This document shows, in pieces, positions 63,561 to 64,000 of a DNA stretch of 64,000 nucleotides. The translations under genes were made by a program, and so were the position numbers. Position 1 is the first letter of the stretch. Each line of letters starts with the position of its first letter. This DNA comes from Endomychus coccineus (lineage: Eukaryota > Arthropoda > Insecta > Coleoptera > Endomychidae), in the NCBI GenBank assembly GCA_958510875.1, contig OY294071.1, positions 32,642,581 through 32,706,580 of the forward strand, in the 5' to 3' direction. Below the pieces are notes generated by a model, which did no database searches, had not been told where the DNA came from, and worked only from the letters and a program-made list of their open reading frames with translations.

Positions 63561-64000
63561 AAAATATAAAACAAAGTGTTAATGTGACCTATTTCCCGAG
63601 AATTTTTATAAATAATTCATTTTAATAATAGAAGTTTATTTGAAAATTTGTCTACAGTGCATTATTATTCAGTCTAATTGTAATAAGTTTTTCATATTGA
63701 ATTTGGTTTGTTTTACTATTTTTTAAAAAGAATTCTATAAACAATGTGAATTAAATAGTTTATATTTCTTTATATACTTATACAGATAGTGTGATGTTGT
63801 TTTGCCCCACCTTACAAAAAATCCCTGCGGGCGCCTATGTCTGGTGGAATCAAATATTCATATCCAGATTTGAAGAGAAGTTATAAATTATTGTCAAATA
63901 GAGATAAAATAATATAATGATGAAATTTAATGGAAGTTATTCATATGATTTGAGTTTGAAATAAGAAAAACACTCACCCCCTCCTTATAGTATTGAAATC
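63561..64000. other. Flank after the Penelope-like element
   Basis: The first 40 bases share a tail with 50694-50745. Beyond that it is AT-rich with no feature. Confidence 0.35.

Overview
The window looks like AT-rich insect (at least arthropod) nuclear DNA. Its genes have short GT-AG introns and encode conserved animal proteins. Its transposable elements (Jockey/R1/I-like non-LTR retrotransposons, Penelope-like elements, mariner, THAP/P-like DNA transposons) are a typical insect mix. The species cannot be named from sequence alone.

Host genes. 1-584 (+): last two exons of an unrecognised gene. 6471-7786 (-): complete five-exon RTF2. 13726-15129 (-): intronless NT5DC1-like 5'-nucleotidase. 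16807-34700 (+): three-exon ABHD17 depalmitoylase whose two introns (5.3 and 11.8 kb) are filled with transposon debris. 40904-42351 (-): WASHC1 (WASH subunit 1), two exons. 43763-48809 (+): ACTL6A/BAP55, six exons, with a possible alternative first exon at 42948-43014. 51875-56305 (-): unrecognised Cys-rich N-terminus plus Ser/acidic-rich protein, four exons. 57857-58922 (-): C-terminal exons of ARP6/ACTR6, which can be spliced in frame to a further 140-codon exon. 59731-60098 (+): possible small gene with unresolved splicing. The window carries two actin-related subunits of chromatin machines (ACTL6A and ARP6) about 9 kb apart.

Mobile DNA dominates the rest. I find: (i) a P-superfamily-like family with CACGGTCG termini, 8-bp target duplications and relics of a THAP-domain first exon (8098-9345, 35858-36136, 37312-38154, 40354-40644), including a copy nested in its own kind; (ii) other elements with CA...TG ends and exact 8-bp duplications (11549-12647, 38761-40211, 57201-57437 and a 36-bp palindrome at 37094-37129); (iii) at least six Penelope-like fragments, some with hammerhead-ribozyme-like 3' ends (63523, 34241, 29914, degenerate at 53347); (iv) several broken non-LTR elements, one split by another in the opposite orientation; (v) a 919-bp foldback element at 4693-5611.

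The most unusual object is 30161-33125. It is a 3-kb element with 730-780 bp terminal inverted repeats around one antisense reading frame of a PIN/FEN-like, Cys-rich-tailed family, with no recognisable transposase. It sits inside a Penelope-like copy, and a second copy of that Penelope-like element next door preserves the uninterrupted target site.

No tRNA, rRNA or CRISPR feature was recognised by eye. Exon borders come from reading splice signals and protein continuity and have no transcript support.
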